In this document: one piece after another, positions 7,053 through 7,515 of the stretch
How the letters are laid out: each line of letters begins with the position of its first letter
Numbering within the stretch: the first letter of the stretch is position 1
From: Flavobacteriales bacterium
Lineage (GTDB): Bacteria; Bacteroidota; Bacteroidia; Flavobacteriales_E; Vicingaceae
Direction: 5' to 3'
NCBI GenBank assembly: GCA_003487525.1
Contig: DNDT01000263.1
Coordinates: 411 to 7,925 of the forward strand
Length of the DNA: 7,515 nucleotides
Translations under genes and position numbers: made by a program
Notes under the pieces: generated by a model
Database searches by the model: none
What the model was told of the DNA's origin: nothing
The model's input: only the letters and a program-made list of their open reading frames with translations

Positions 7053-7515
7053 ATGAGATGGTCGGCCGAGATCAAAGGATTTGAATCGTATTTAAAACTT
7101 GAGAAGGGGCTTTCTCCAAAATCCATAGAAGCCTATTTGAGTGATGTCACCAAACTTGTTCAGTATCTGGATACCGAAAATACGGAGGTTTCCCTGTCAA
7201 GTGTCAAGCTAGGCGATCTCAGGAAATTTCTGGTTTGGCTTGCCGAACTCGGTATGTCGGCCAGATCCCAGGCGCGAATCATATCCGGCCTGAAGGCTTT
7301 TTTTTCCTACCTGAGCATGGAGGACATCATTAAGGGAAATCCGGCCGAATTACTGGAGGCGCCAAAGCTTAGCAGAAAGCTCCCGGTTGTCCTCAGTCTG
7401 GAAGAAATCAATGCCATCATCGATTCCATCGACCTGAGCAAGGACAGTGGCCAGCGCAATAAGGCCATGCTGGAAACGCTGTACGGAAGCGGACTCCGAG
7501 TCACGGAGCTCATTA
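7053..7515 (+). CDS. xerD: Tyrosine recombinase XerD/XerC type (N-terminal part, cut by window edge)
   Basis: Xer recombinases resolve chromosome dimers at dif during division. The 154 visible codons cover the N-terminal core-binding domain (about residues 4-90, with LEKGLSPKSIEAYLSDV at 16-32 and ARIISGLKAFFSYL at 74-87) and the start of the catalytic domain (LPVVLSLEEINAII at 110-123). The first catalytic arginine appears in YGSGLRVTEL at R149, close to its place in E. coli XerD (R148). The remaining catalytic residues lie beyond the right edge. An in-frame TGA lies directly before the ATG at 7053, which fixes the earliest ATG start. The domain layout and the aroQ neighbour, a common arrangement in Bacteroidota, favour a housekeeping XerD over a mobile-element integrase. 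XerC versus XerD cannot be settled from this fragment. Confidence 0.9.
   Translation, partial: MRWSAEIKGFESYLKLEKGLSPKSIEAYLSDVTKLVQYLDTENTEVSLSSVKLGDLRKFLVWLAELGMSARSQARIISGLKAFFSYLSMEDIIKGNPAELLEAPKLSRKLPVVLSLEEINAIIDSIDLSKDSGQRNKAMLETLYGSGLRVTELI

Noticed and set aside
7016..7126. Upstream extension of aroQ to about 7126
   Set aside because: The extra residues do not belong to the AroQ family, and they would overlap the start of the divergent recombinase gene. The ATG at 7015 gives a product of normal length.
7053..7515. Tyrosine recombinase as a sign of a mobile element or integration site
   Set aside because: No tRNA, direct repeats or phage genes are near; sequence and aroQ neighbour fit the housekeeping XerD type.

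Overview
The window looks chromosomal and comes from a member of the Bacteroidota (Bacteroidetes). Four things point there. The S16 protein carries a long Ala/Glu/Lys-rich C-terminal tail. aroQ and a xerD-type recombinase gene stand back to back. Starts lack clear Shine-Dalgarno sequences. A promoter upstream of the central operon fits the Bacteroidota pattern TTTG-N19-TAnnTTTG with one mismatch. Nothing in the window suggests a phage, plasmid or insertion sequence.

Layout. (1) Positions 1-569, minus strand: rpsP (ribosomal protein S16), cut by the left edge inside its repetitive tail. (2) 570-792: a divergent intergenic region with a good plus-strand promoter (692-722) and a weaker minus-strand candidate for rpsP. 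(3) 793-6593, plus strand: six tightly packed genes that read as one operon. They encode a SiaB-family GHKL-type kinase, two tandem SiaC-family (DUF1987) phosphoproteins, a 1021-residue ABCG-type half transporter with a TerB-like N-terminus, a lipoprotein of unknown function and a small secreted protein. (4) 6590-7015, minus strand: aroQ (type II 3-dehydroquinase), whose stop overlaps the end of the operon. (5) 7053-7515, plus strand: the start of a XerD/XerC tyrosine recombinase, cut by the right edge.

The operon is the part of most interest. In Pseudomonas, SiaB phosphorylates SiaC on a threonine, the PP2C phosphatase SiaA reverses this, and the state of SiaC controls the diguanylate cyclase SiaD. 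Here the kinase and two potential phosphoacceptors are present, both with Thr at position 68 in a YFNTASSK motif. No SiaA phosphatase or GGDEF protein lies in the window. The place of the output is taken by a membrane transporter with extra cytoplasmic domains, translationally coupled (ATGA overlap) to a lipoprotein. A reasonable hypothesis, not shown by the sequence alone, is a Sia-type phosphorylation switch that controls an envelope ABC transporter and its extracytoplasmic partners.
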